DNA of 64,000 bases from Sphingobacterium spiritivorum (GCF_016725325.1 NZ_CP068083.1:2418001-2482000), one strand, 5' to 3'; counted from the stretch's first letter, positions 36,580-45,344 are shown. A program made the numbers and translations. Notes: generated by a model not told the origin, from the letters alone.

Positions 36580-37665
36580 ATGAAGTTAAAATCAATAAGT
36601 GAATGTCTTTCACCTGAACTGGATAGTAGATTTACACATTTATGGCACCTGGTAGGTAACACACCTATGCTGGAATTGCATTACACCTATAAAGGAAAAG
36701 AGGACAAGATTTATGTAAAGTGCGAAAATTACAACCTGACAGGTAGTATTAAAGATCGTATGGCTTTGTATATTCTTTATAAGGCCTATATGAATTGTCA
36801 GATTCGTCCGGATGATGTGATTGTAGAAGCAACAAGTGGGAATACAGGTATTGCATTTTCAGCCATTGGAAAGGCACTGGGACATCAGGTCAAAATCATT
36901 ATGCCTAATTGGTTAAGTAAGGAACGTATTGATATTATAAAGAGTATGGGTGCGGATATTCAGCTTGTGAGTAAGGAGGAAGGAGGTTTTCTGGGTAGTA
37001 TACGTATCAGTGAGGAACTGGCTGCGGGCGGAGGGGTATTTCTTCCGAGACAATTCGAAAACCAGTTTAATGCAGAAGCGCATGAACTGACAACAGGAAA
37101 GGAAATTGCTTTGCAACTCTCATCACTCGGACTGGTGGCAGATGCTTTTGTTGCAGGTGTTGGTACGGGTGGTACGGTGATGGGAGTAGGGAATTACCTG
37201 CGCGTACAGAATCCCAATGTGCGCATACATCCTTTAGAACCCGCTGAAAGTCCTACTTTGTCTACAGGCCATAAAGTTGGATCACACCGCATTCAGGGAA
37301 TTTCAGATGAATTTATTCCGGCTATTGTTAAGCTTAATCATCTAGACCATGTTATTAATGCCTGTGACGGAGATGCAATTATAATGGCTCAGAAGTTGGC
37401 TCGGGAACTTGGACTTGCCGTTGGTATCTCTTCCGGAGCCAACGTAATCGGCGCAATCAAACTGAAAGAAGAAATGGGACAGGCTGCTACGGTAGTTACA
37501 CTATTGTGTGATGATAACAAGAAATACCTGAGTACTGATCTGGTACGTGAGGAACCTGTTAAAGAAGGATATCTCTCTACTGACCTTAGCTTTACCGGAT
37601 TTCATCCGGTATGCCGTTTAGAAAAACCTCTATTTGGTAACAGGGTAAAAGAATACAATATGTAA
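36580..37665 (+). CDS. PLP-dependent cysteine synthase family protein
   Basis: This 361-residue fold-type II PLP enzyme is related to O-acetylserine sulfhydrylase and cystathionine beta-synthase. The PLP lysine is K58 in [10 protein letters not shown], the substrate loop is [12 protein letters not shown] and the phosphate loop is [12 protein letters not shown], with SSGANVIGA near the C-terminus. The extra C-terminal tail ([22 protein letters not shown]) is longer than in CysK (about 310 residues). The family covers cysteine synthesis, so activity on O-acetylserine is likely but a related beta-replacement is possible. I use the ATG at 36580; a TTG at 36544 would add 12 residues. It is divergent from an Lrp/AsnC regulator that probably controls it. 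Confidence 0.87.
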   Translation: MKLKSISECLSPELDSRFTHLWHLVGNTPMLELHYTYKGKEDKIYVKCENYNLTGSIKDRMALYILYKAYMNCQIRPDDVIVEATSGNTGIAFSAIGKALGHQVKIIMPNWLSKERIDIIKSMGADIQLVSKEEGGFLGSIRISEELAAGGGVFLPRQFENQFNAEAHELTTGKEIALQLSSLGLVADAFVAGVGTGGTVMGVGNYLRVQNPNVRIHPLEPAESPTLSTGHKVGSHRIQGISDEFIPAIVKLNHLDHVINACDGDAIIMAQKLARELGLAVGISSGANVIGAIKLKEEMGQAATVVTLLCDDNKKYLSTDLVREEPVKEGYLSTDLSFTGFHPVCRLEKPLFGNRVKEYNM

Positions 37666-37684
37666 TGTTTATTAAAGGATTCAA

Positions 37685-37709
37685 CTCAGGGTGACATTGT
37701 CATCCTGAG
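37685..37709. repeat. REP-like palindromic element
   Basis: CTCAGGGTGAC-ATT-GTCATCCTGAG, with one G-T wobble pair, is followed by CGAATCTG. The GTCATCCTGAGCG core matches a dispersed extragenic palindrome I recall from Bacteroidota genomes. It sits in the 107-base gap before the DsbD gene. Confidence 0.5.
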
Positions 37710-37772
37710 CGAATCTGATGAATAGACCAACTGATATAATCAACCTAAATTATTAACTTAATTACATCACAA

Positions 37773-39416
37773 ATGAAAAATATTTTTAAATGGACCATGT
37801 GGATCATGCTTTTGGTACCTGTGGCTTCACTTGCACAGGAACTGGATTCTGTATCACTGGAGGGGCTGGAATTTGTGGAAATGGAATCGACAATTGATAC
37901 TACTTCTGTAGCAGCTTCCGACACGACTAAATCCAAAGATACGTTACCTTTATCTCAGACTCCAGAGGCTGGAGACTCATTGTGGAGTATATTTATCGCC
38001 GGACTGATCGGAGGTTTTACGGCATTCCTGATGCCCTGCATTTTTCCGATGGTTCCACTCACGGTTAGTTTCTTTACCAAAAAGTCGGGAAGCAGAGCGA
38101 AGGGAATCGCACAGGCACTACTTTATGGACTTTTTATCATTATCATTTATGTAGCATTAGGAATGATAGTGTCCATCGTGTTTGGTTCGGATGCACTGAA
38201 TGCTCTTTCCACAAACGGAATATTTAATTTCTTCTTTTTCCTTATGCTGGTTGTCTTTGCAGCATCTTTCCTGGGTGCATTTGAAATAACATTACCCAGT
38301 TCATTTGTCAATAAAATTGATGCTAAATCAGATAAAGGTGGATTAGTAGGTCTATTCTTTATGGCATTCAGTCTGGCTGTAGTTTCCTTCTCCTGTACCG
38401 GACCTATCATCGGGACATTACTGGTAGACGCAGCGTCTAAAGGAGACCGTATTGGCCCGGCTATAGGTATGTTGGGTTTTTCAGTTGCTCTGGCTATTCC
38501 GTTTGCACTCTTTGCCATGTTTCCGTCCCTGTTAAAATCAATGCCTAAGTCAGGTGGCTGGCTCAACAGTGTCAAGGTGGTATTGGGATTTTTGGAACTG
38601 GCTTTTGCGCTGAAATTTTTATCAAATGTGGACCTGGCTTATCACTGGAACTGGCTTGACAGAGAAGTATTCCTGTCCTTGTGGATTGTGATCTTCGGAC
38701 TCATGGGATTATATCTGATCGGAAAGATTAAATTTTCACATGACAGTGATCTCCGCTTTCTTTCCGTTCCCAGAACGCTGATTGCCGTTATCGTATTTTC
38801 TTTTGTGATGTATATGGTTCCTGGATTATGGGGTGCTCCTCTGAAGTCGATCTCGGCATTTCTGCCCCCTTCTGCCACCCAGGATTTTGATCTGACAACA
38901 GGTATTTCTTCCGGTACCTCTGCTGCGGCACATGACGGCAAAGTCAAGAAATATGCAGAGATCTTTCATGAAAGAGGTACACCAAAAGGTTTTGATCCCT
39001 ACTACGACTATACACAGGCATTAGAAACAGCAAAAGAGATTAATAAACCTGTACTAATTGATTTTACAGGTTGGAACTGTGTCAATTGCAGGAAAATGGA
39101 AGCAAACGTGTGGACGGATCTGCGTGTTGCAAAGTTGCTTAAAGAAGAATTTGTAATGGCAGAACTTTTTGTGGACGATAAAACAGAACTGGCTGCAGAA
39201 GAACAATATGTTTCTAAATTTAGTGGTAAATCCATCAAAACGATTGGTGGGAAAAACAGCGATTTTCAGGCATCCACATTTAATAGTAATTCACAACCCT
39301 TGTATGTTATCGTCGATCCGAATGGAAAGGTATTGATACCTCCGACCGGAGCGGACTATAACATAGATAACTATATCAAATTCCTGCAGGCTGGACTGGA
39401 TCAGTTTAATAAGTAG
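37773..39416 (+). CDS. DsbD/CcdA-like thiol:disulfide interchange protein lacking the N-terminal domain
   Basis: The 547-residue membrane protein has a signal peptide (FKWTMWIMLLVPVASLAQ), a short Ser/Thr-rich linker, about eight membrane helices with the redox cysteines C89 (LMPCIFPMVPL) and C208 (SFSCTGPIIG), and a C-terminal thioredoxin domain with C436-V-N-C439 (GWNCVNCRKME). It should carry reducing power from cytoplasmic thioredoxin to the periplasm, for example for cytochrome c maturation or disulfide isomerases. Typical DsbD proteins carry an N-terminal periplasmic acceptor domain, which is missing here. The separate protein at 14888-15337 looks like that domain. A bidirectional terminator follows. 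Confidence 0.93.
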   Translation: MKNIFKWTMWIMLLVPVASLAQELDSVSLEGLEFVEMESTIDTTSVAASDTTKSKDTLPLSQTPEAGDSLWSIFIAGLIGGFTAFLMPCIFPMVPLTVSFFTKKSGSRAKGIAQALLYGLFIIIIYVALGMIVSIVFGSDALNALSTNGIFNFFFFLMLVVFAASFLGAFEITLPSSFVNKIDAKSDKGGLVGLFFMAFSLAVVSFSCTGPIIGTLLVDAASKGDRIGPAIGMLGFSVALAIPFALFAMFPSLLKSMPKSGGWLNSVKVVLGFLELAFALKFLSNVDLAYHWNWLDREVFLSLWIVIFGLMGLYLIGKIKFSHDSDLRFLSVPRTLIAVIVFSFVMYMVPGLWGAPLKSISAFLPPSATQDFDLTTGISSGTSAAAHDGKVKKYAEIFHERGTPKGFDPYYDYTQALETAKEINKPVLIDFTGWNCVNCRKMEANVWTDLRVAKLLKEEFVMAELFVDDKTELAAEEQYVSKFSGKSIKTIGGKNSDFQASTFNSNSQPLYVIVDPNGKVLIPPTGADYNIDNYIKFLQAGLDQFNK

Positions 39417-39422
39417 TCGAAA

Positions 39423-39463
39423 AAATAATCCGCTCAAGCTATATCAGCTTGAGCGGATTATTT
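39423..39463. terminator. Bidirectional terminator
   Basis: Perfect 18-base arms (39423-39440 and 39446-39463, AATAATCCGCTCAAGCT core) with a 5-base loop lie between the convergent DsbD gene and the lipoprotein gene. Confidence 0.88.
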
Positions 39464-39489
39464 CTGCTAAAGAATTTAAGCAAATCTTA

Positions 39490-40419
39490 TTAATTTCTTA
39501 TAGGAGCTGTACCGAGAGTTAGGTCGATTTCAGGTGAAATCATCATTGAAGGTAATCCTGATTGTCTGATATATGTAGCCAGTTCGTAAGGAGAAGAAAT
39601 GGTATTTGGTAAATAGATATCTAATTGTTCAAATATGTCTTTTGTTAAATGTGCACTGTTATAATTATCAATTGAAAATTGATGAGGAGTTCCGTTATTA
39701 TATAATGTGTGGATAACACTGTTCAGTATAAGTTTCGGTAATGTAAACTTCACTTTTAAGACATACAGCATTTCGCTGTTGTCAAAATATACGGAAGGAA
39801 CAGACTGATGTGTATAAATCGGTATATTGGCCGGATAAAAACCAACTGTTCTGCTTTTACCATTACTCTCAAAACCAAAAAAACACGCCCCGTTCATTCT
39901 GTTAGCTCCGTCACTCAGCAGGATGTATACTGTAAAGTTTGTAGAACTATATTGATTAAATACACTCAGTTCGCTCTCCAAACTGGAGATGGAATTGACA
40001 CCGAATACATTAAGAATTAATACTGGCTCAGATTCATATGGATCGTAAACTCCTCTCTGTACCACGGGGTATGAATTATTCTGTTTACAGAAAAGTTTTT
40101 CATGATATAATTTAATGGTTTCTTTATTTTTAAGGTTCATTAAATAGGAGTTTCCCGGACATTTAAAATTTGCTACATACCAATAGGACGTTTGCCAAAC
40201 ACTGACACAGCCCTGATCATCTAAACCATACATTATTTTACGCTCTGTATTTCTACATGATACGTTTATTTCTTCAGGAGGATAAGTGGCCTTTGCAGCG
40301 TTAAGCGGCAGAGTTTCTTTTTCAGTGATATTACTGTCTTCTTTACAGGATACTGTTACAAGGATTAACACAAAGGATAATACATAATAGATTGCATACA
40401 AAACAAAATGATTTTTCAT
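39490..40419 (-). CDS. Lipoprotein of unknown function, paralogue of the next gene
   Basis: The 309-residue protein has a lipoprotein signal (YVLSFVLILVTVSC, then KEDSN). I do not recognise a named family. The C-terminal half aligns by eye with the gene at 40631-41536: VYILLSDG...GFESNGKSRTVGFYP, then a Phe/Leu-rich strand region, NNGTPHQFSIDNYNSAHLTKDIFEQLDIYLP. This layout recalls Bacteroidota lipoproteins with a permuted papain-like (NlpC/P60 or LRAT-type) domain, where GH-x-F-I-G...GFYP carries the His and a later N-C-T/A carries the Cys. Here both positions are replaced (A/C and S), so an enzyme activity is doubtful. It is separated from its paralogue by a hairpin and 211 bases. Confidence 0.7.
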   Translation of the reverse strand: MKNHFVLYAIYYVLSFVLILVTVSCKEDSNITEKETLPLNAAKATYPPEEINVSCRNTERKIMYGLDDQGCVSVWQTSYWYVANFKCPGNSYLMNLKNKETIKLYHEKLFCKQNNSYPVVQRGVYDPYESEPVLILNVFGVNSISSLESELSVFNQYSSTNFTVYILLSDGANRMNGACFFGFESNGKSRTVGFYPANIPIYTHQSVPSVYFDNSEMLYVLKVKFTLPKLILNSVIHTLYNNGTPHQFSIDNYNSAHLTKDIFEQLDIYLPNTISSPYELATYIRQSGLPSMMISPEIDLTLGTAPIRN

Positions 40420-40526
40420 AATATTTAAGTTTTAATAAATTGATTCTTATGAAAGAACATTTTGAAAGAGAAATTGTTTTCTTGCGGAAAGAATATATCA
40501 AGATGTGTTAATACATGATTTGAAAC

Positions 40527-40569
40527 AAAAGCTGGCTGACAATATTTATGAAATTATCAGCCAGCTTTT
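40527..40569 (-). terminator. Terminator between the two paralogous lipoprotein genes
   Basis: AAAAGCTGGCTGA (40527-40539) and its complement (40557-40569) with a 17-base loop lie about 60 bases after the stop of the upstream lipoprotein gene. The leftward product ends in TTTT. Confidence 0.65.
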
Positions 40570-40630
40570 CATTAGCAACTATTGTAAATTAAAGTAATAA
40601 ATACTTTTTCATTTTAATCCCTATCAATTT

Positions 40631-41536
40631 TTATAAAGGTCCATCACCTCCAGTTCCTTGTCTCATAGGAATAATTCCACCTTCTTTATTTACAGTAACA
40701 CCTGCTGGAGGATTCCAAGTTCTTATTGATTGTGCTAAATTATGAGCGAAATCTCCACCAGTAGCGATGACTGGTAGTTGAAGTCCTATTTTACTAACCG
40801 CTTCTTTGAAAAGATGGTATCCTTCAAATGAGCCATAACTATAGGAATGATTTACCCAAGGAGTTTGTCTGTTGGTTAGATAATTTAAAAATGGTCCTAA
40901 AAAAGATGCTGTTTTTGAAATACTATAAGTGTATGCAAGTCCACCAGTATTTGTAAATACCCCTGGATAGTTTGTGTATTTCATAACAGAGTTGGTATTA
41001 GGATAGAATGCCACAGCCCTGTTATAACCTGAGCTCTCAATACCTAATGATATCACTCCCCCATATGGTCCATATTCTAATACATATAAAGTAATTGTTG
41101 ATCCACCCATTTCCGGTGTCCCTGCCACCTCATCAATCATACTGGTTGTTGCGGTTCCATACTTCATTAAGGGAATCAGATAACTTGGAGTTCCAGTATC
41201 GGGATTTACTTGTACAGGAGTAGTTGTAGGATACTTAAAACTGTTAGCTTTTATTATAGAGTCAATACGTTTTGCTCTTTTAATATCTAATTTATTAAGC
41301 TCCAGTTCCACATGATTTTGGGGACAGGCGTAGGATACAGACCACTGCCATAAGTCATATGTTTCAAGGCATCCTTTAAATGTTGAATTTGCAGCCTTTT
41401 TACTTATTACCAGTTCTTCACTTTCACTTAAGCCAGCAAAAGGATCATTTGATTTTTGACAAGCCACTGTGAAAGCAATAATTGCAAAAACAACAAAAGT
41501 AAATGTACAACTTAAAAGATAGTTTTTTCTTTTCAT
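40631..41536 (-). CDS. Lipoprotein of unknown function, paralogue of the previous gene
   Basis: The 301-residue protein has a lipoprotein signal (TFVVFAIIAFTVAC, then QKSND). The core region (about residues 140-280) reads TLYVLEYGPYGGVISLGIESSGYNRAVAFYPNT..., then NHSYSYGSFEGYHLFKEAVSKIGLQLP, and aligns with the 39490-40419 protein. Both keep the G-x-E-S-x-G-x-x-R-x-V-x-FYP signature but neither keeps the His and Cys expected of a papain-like catalytic pair, if that resemblance is real. The C-terminal tail is Gly-rich (PMRQGTGGDGPL). It follows the O-antigen-ligase-like gene by 41 bases, so it is co-transcribed with the SusCD/redoxin/monooxygenase block. Confidence 0.7.
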   Translation of the reverse strand: MKRKNYLLSCTFTFVVFAIIAFTVACQKSNDPFAGLSESEELVISKKAANSTFKGCLETYDLWQWSVSYACPQNHVELELNKLDIKRAKRIDSIIKANSFKYPTTTPVQVNPDTGTPSYLIPLMKYGTATTSMIDEVAGTPEMGGSTITLYVLEYGPYGGVISLGIESSGYNRAVAFYPNTNSVMKYTNYPGVFTNTGGLAYTYSISKTASFLGPFLNYLTNRQTPWVNHSYSYGSFEGYHLFKEAVSKIGLQLPVIATGGDFAHNLAQSIRTWNPPAGVTVNKEGGIIPMRQGTGGDGPL

Positions 41537-41577
41537 AATTTTTAAAAATTAAGGTTTGCTAATTCTTAAAAATATTA

Positions 41578-43344
41578 TTATTTAATTTTATTAACAAACC
41601 TTTCTGCTTCTTTCTTTATATCATTTACTTCTGTTGACGGAACCTTTATTGGCATTCTCAATATTTCTCTGGCAATGATACCGGCTTGTAAATGATTATT
41701 CATTTCTAGATAAAGTTTATACAAGTGATATTTTGGTAAAAATCTATTAGGAACCATATTCGAAGCTTCTAAAAAAATTACCTTAGCTTCTTCATAATTC
41801 TTTAAAGCTTGATATGATCTGCCTAAATAAAGCATTCCATCTAAAGTAATAATTTTGTCCTTTAAGTTTTTGAAGATTTCAAGGCAATCTTTATAATTAC
41901 GACTTTCAAAAAGCTCGACCCCATAATTGTAAATGAACGCTGGTCTGTGACCTAATTGAATATTAATATCTTTATAAACTTTTAAAGATATTTCAGGGTA
42001 TGATTCAACATGCTTTATAGCTTTTTCCCATTGTTTAGTCGCCGTATACTGTTCCAAGTTATAATAAAATAAAGAGCAACATATAGCAAACATAAAAATT
42101 CTAACTATACCAGCAGTTTTTGAATTCAGTGATATGTGCACTTTAAATTTGTTTTTTATTGTTGATATGTAGGTTACACATAAGAGAATTACTAATAGTA
42201 TTCCTGTAGATTGAAATGTAAAATAAAAAACAGCTGATAACAATATTAAAAAAAGGGTTAGGAAATATGAATAATCCTGTTTTTTATTATTTTTTGAAAA
42301 AGAGTATAGAGCATAAATAGCAAGTGTTATTAATGTAAAGCCTAACAAACCAAATTCTATAAGTATCCTTAGGTACTCATTAAAAGGGGATGTAACTCCT
42401 TCGGCTATGCTTTTATAAAGATTTGAATAATTATGGTTTTTAAAGTAAATAGCTTGCTGAGTTAAATAATGCTTTTCAAAGCCACCAGACCCCCATCCCA
42501 TAATAGGTTTTTGTATGAACATGTCCAACCCATTTTTCCAGATAAATAGTCTACCCGTTGCAGATGGTAATTTTATATAAATTAATGCTGAACAAATCGT
42601 TATCAGCAATATAATCGTTAGAAAAAGCAGTGTATTTTTAAATTTATTATGAGTAAAAAATCTTTTGATGAAATCATAATAAATTATAATCAAGCACAAA
42701 GTATATAACATAATGCCTGTGCGGGATTGACTTAATACTAACAATATCAATATGAGCGAAAGTAAAAAGTAGGTTCGAGCCCTAAATAGGATATTTTTAT
42801 CTGTTTTTTTAGTATTATAAAGCCTTATCGGAATAAATGAGGCTAAATAAATTGAATATATGCCTGAATGGCCAAAGCCTCCTTTAATCCCTAATGAAAT
42901 ATCAGAATCGTAATAGTAGCAATAGGCACATTGGACTATGGCAACAAGGAGATTTAAATCAAAAATAGCAATGAAAACTTGCGATACAGAATAGTAATCC
43001 CTGCTTATCATATATTTTAAAGGAAAATAGAGTAGTAAAATGAAACTTAATGATAATGTGGAATCATTAATGCTAATTCTATAATCTTTAATATTCGTAA
43101 TTGAACTTATATTTATAAGTAGGAATAAAACGAGTATTGCTATATCTATTGAATTCAGTTTTTGTGCTTTCTTAAATTGTAAAAGAATAAGTGGAACTGA
43201 AAATATTAAGGAAGCAAAAAAAAATAAATATACATAAGATTGAGCCTTCCAATGACTTATTAGAGGGTTAAATGCAAATGCAAAGATTAATACAATACAT
43301 AGAAATATCTGACCTAAAAGATTTCCATTCTTTTCTATTTTCAT
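41578..43344 (-). CDS. O-antigen ligase / Wzy-like membrane protein with TPR-like C-terminus
   Basis: The 588-residue protein has about 11-12 hydrophobic helices in its first 420 residues and the Wzy_C (O-antigen ligase family) loop signature RLFIWKNGLDMFIQKPIMGWGSGGFEKHY near residues 265-295. After the last helix (IFMFAICCSLFYYN) the remaining about 165 residues are helical repeats (YNYGVELFESRNYKDCLEIF, LYLGRSYQALKNYEEAKVIFLEA, PKYHLYKLYLEMNNHLQAGI) resembling TPRs. Classical members join glycan chains to lipid or protein at the periplasmic face; some act as protein O-glycosyltransferases. The base composition is clearly more AT-rich than the flanking genes, with long A/T tracts, suggesting recent transfer or relaxed selection. 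No other glycan-assembly gene is nearby, which argues against a standard O-antigen role. Confidence 0.85.
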   Translation of the reverse strand: MKIEKNGNLLGQIFLCIVLIFAFAFNPLISHWKAQSYVYLFFFASLIFSVPLILLQFKKAQKLNSIDIAILVLFLLINISSITNIKDYRISINDSTLSLSFILLLYFPLKYMISRDYYSVSQVFIAIFDLNLLVAIVQCAYCYYYDSDISLGIKGGFGHSGIYSIYLASFIPIRLYNTKKTDKNILFRARTYFLLSLILILLVLSQSRTGIMLYTLCLIIIYYDFIKRFFTHNKFKNTLLFLTIILLITICSALIYIKLPSATGRLFIWKNGLDMFIQKPIMGWGSGGFEKHYLTQQAIYFKNHNYSNLYKSIAEGVTSPFNEYLRILIEFGLLGFTLITLAIYALYSFSKNNKKQDYSYFLTLFLILLSAVFYFTFQSTGILLVILLCVTYISTIKNKFKVHISLNSKTAGIVRIFMFAICCSLFYYNLEQYTATKQWEKAIKHVESYPEISLKVYKDINIQLGHRPAFIYNYGVELFESRNYKDCLEIFKNLKDKIITLDGMLYLGRSYQALKNYEEAKVIFLEASNMVPNRFLPKYHLYKLYLEMNNHLQAGIIAREILRMPIKVPSTEVNDIKKEAERFVNKIK

Positions 43345-43406
43345 ATCTACTTAATATTATATCAACCAAAATTTATAAAAATATTTAATAAACTTTTGGG
43401 GTTAGC

Positions 43407-44720
43407 TTATTCCAATAAAATTTCTTCATCACCGGATTGATAAGGAGCATAAATAAGCAGGAATGTAAGCATTTCATCGGTGGATGTCATGTTGCCTGTA
43501 GAGTATACATATTTTGGTGGTGAATTCGGATTTTGTGGATTGTTGGCTGTGTTATCAAACGTACCAATGATATTAATTGTAGAGCCAGCAGGTACTTTAA
43601 CCAATTTTTTCATTCTATACATTTCCTGCCATTCAAAATTCCATTTAGGAATATGTATAAGTGGTATGGTGTCATTGTGTAAAGTAACAGCAAAAGCTTT
43701 AAAATCTTTCCCCAGATAATGCATGTGTGGCCATACATATAATAAGGATTGATCTTCAGGTGTTCTGATTTTTAATGAAAAGGTAGATTCCTGATCAGGT
43801 GGGATTACAAAACGAGGATAAATGTCTTTTTCACCAATTCCTCCGGAACCCAGACTTATGATACGAACGGGTCTTTTAGCAGGTGTTTTCTTAAAATACA
43901 GATTAACACCAATTGTTGATTGCTCATCAGCAGCAGTAGCAGAATAATGGACTGTAAAAATTACAACTCCTCTTTTGGGGAGGGTCCATCCAAAATCCTT
44001 AGGATAGTATTCAACAGAGGCACCGGGTATCCATCCTGTATAAAATACAGGTCTGTTTTGAAAGGGCTCATATTGCATAAGCTTTTTCATGTCCGTTTCT
44101 TCTGCATTATCAATATAGGAATCCCCCTGATACAGATCTACGGACATATCTGGAACTGAGCTGAACATATAGTTGACGTGATGAACTACTTTTTTATTAT
44201 CGCTGTAGAATTCTACTCCTTCAATATTTTTGTCTTCCAGTAATTCAAATGGAACTTTAAAAAGGACAAATCTTTCTTTGTTATTACCTTTGACAACAAA
44301 AGGTTTGCTTATTTTTAGCGTCAGGTCAGGTTTTCTATCAATGGGAGAAGTTGTTTTTGATAGCGTATTTTGTTGTTTCTTATTTCCTTGTGGGGCTCCT
44401 TTGTCAATCCATTTGATTATTTTATCTTTTTCCTCTCCGGATAACTGTCTGTTATTCGCAAAATCCTGATAATGTGAATCCGGCATCCATGGAGGCATGT
44501 AATTAGATTGAATAACTTCTTTGATCATGCGGGTTCTCTTTTTGACATCCTGATAAGTTTCAAGAGAGAACGGGGCTTCACTATCGGTGGATTTGTGGCA
44601 GGAAGCACATTTAGTTATTAAAATTTGTCTGACATCCTGATAAGTCTGAGCGCTTATATTTTGTACAGAGAGTAAAGCTAAGAGGAAAAGGCTTAAAAAG
44701 TAGGGAAATTTTAGTTTCAT
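43407..44720 (-). CDS. Haem c plus copper type II (PHM-like) monooxygenase domain protein
   Basis: About 437 residues with a signal peptide (KLKFPYFLSLFLLALLSVQNISA). A c-type cytochrome domain follows, with C38-A-S-C41-H42 and a likely axial Met in NYMPPWMPD (about 74-80). From about residue 135 it matches copper type II ascorbate-dependent monooxygenases such as peptidylglycine hydroxylase: H180-H181 (VVHHVNYMF), H258 (VIFTVHYS), H332-M-H334 (WPHMHYLG) and M417 (TSDEML-type TSTDEML). All six expected copper ligands therefore seem present. I use the ATG at 44718-44720, which overlaps the redoxin stop as ATGA, instead of one 15 bases upstream. In many phyla the redoxin, haem and copper parts are one polypeptide; here the redoxin is a separate coupled gene. 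The substrate is unknown. Confidence 0.85.
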   Translation of the reverse strand: MKLKFPYFLSLFLLALLSVQNISAQTYQDVRQILITKCASCHKSTDSEAPFSLETYQDVKKRTRMIKEVIQSNYMPPWMPDSHYQDFANNRQLSGEEKDKIIKWIDKGAPQGNKKQQNTLSKTTSPIDRKPDLTLKISKPFVVKGNNKERFVLFKVPFELLEDKNIEGVEFYSDNKKVVHHVNYMFSSVPDMSVDLYQGDSYIDNAEETDMKKLMQYEPFQNRPVFYTGWIPGASVEYYPKDFGWTLPKRGVVIFTVHYSATAADEQSTIGVNLYFKKTPAKRPVRIISLGSGGIGEKDIYPRFVIPPDQESTFSLKIRTPEDQSLLYVWPHMHYLGKDFKAFAVTLHNDTIPLIHIPKWNFEWQEMYRMKKLVKVPAGSTINIIGTFDNTANNPQNPNSPPKYVYSTGNMTSTDEMLTFLLIYAPYQSGDEEILLE

Positions 44721-45286
44721 TGTTCGATGTAGCATCCAATAGGTTTTATATAGTCAGATTGAATATTTTTATTGTTCAATAAGCTTTCTATAGCATTTTC
44801 CAGATAGTTGATGGTGGGCTGTTGTTTAGTTTTTCCAAGTTTGACTGCCCAGTCGTCTATAGCTCCGTGGTACATGATTTTTCCTGATTTGTCAAGGAGA
44901 AACACCTCCGGAGTGACTGTTGCCTTTAGGTGCGAGGTAAGGCTGAACTTTTCATCCTTTATCAACATATAGTTGATATTGTATTTTTTTTTGAAGTTTT
45001 TATATTCTTCAACATGCTGCTCCCTTCCGGGAAATACACCGACAAAATTAATTTTGTCGGTGTATTTATTGTAAATATTGGATATTGTTAACGTATATTT
45101 TTGGCTTAGCGGGCAATCCGTTGAATAAAATATAAAGACATGTGGTTTATCGCTGAGATTTAAAAAGTCATAATCCTTACCTTGTAATGTCTTCACAGAA
45201 TTTATGGACGAATAATCCAAACTTAATTGGGCACTTGTCAAACTTTTTCCGAAAAGAAGAAAGATTACTATTACAATGTATCTCAC
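44717..45286 (-). CDS. Single-cysteine redoxin (thioredoxin-fold) protein
   Basis: The 189-residue exported protein has a signal peptide (RYIVIVIFLLFGKSLTSA). The thioredoxin fold has YSTDC58PLSQKY in place of CxxC, so only the first active-site Cys remains. Further features are FVGVFPGREQHVEEYKNF, VTPEVFLLDKSGKIMYHGAIDD and a terminal G-C185-Y-I. The terminal GC-x-I tail is seen in the redoxin part of redoxin-cytochrome-monooxygenase proteins, and the monooxygenase gene follows with an ATGA overlap. C58 and C185 may act as a pair or in metal delivery (inference). The start is GTG. A perfect 36-base palindrome lies inside the coding sequence (45032-45067). Confidence 0.83.
   Translation of the reverse strand: MRYIVIVIFLLFGKSLTSAQLSLDYSSINSVKTLQGKDYDFLNLSDKPHVFIFYSTDCPLSQKYTLTISNIYNKYTDKINFVGVFPGREQHVEEYKNFKKKYNINYMLIKDEKFSLTSHLKATVTPEVFLLDKSGKIMYHGAIDDWAVKLGKTKQQPTINYLENAIESLLNNKNIQSDYIKPIGCYIEQ
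45032..45067. repeat. Perfect 36-base palindrome inside the redoxin gene
   Basis: Eighteen-base arms (AAATACACCGACAAAATT and exact complement) meet with no spacer, encoding the residues around KYTDKINFVGVF. Such long perfect symmetry is not expected within a coding sequence. Confidence 0.7.
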
Positions 45287-45344
45287 CTTATTTATCCTGC
45301 TATATTTATATTCATCAATTTTATCAAGCTAATTTACGTATTTA

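Noticed and set aside
40449..40511. Twenty-codon open frame (MKEHFEREIVFLRKEYIKMC) on the plus strand next to a hairpin, possible small peptide or RiPP precursor
   Set aside because: It is too short, opposes the surrounding operon, has no promoter or maturation genes, and the hairpin is explained as a terminator for the leftward gene.
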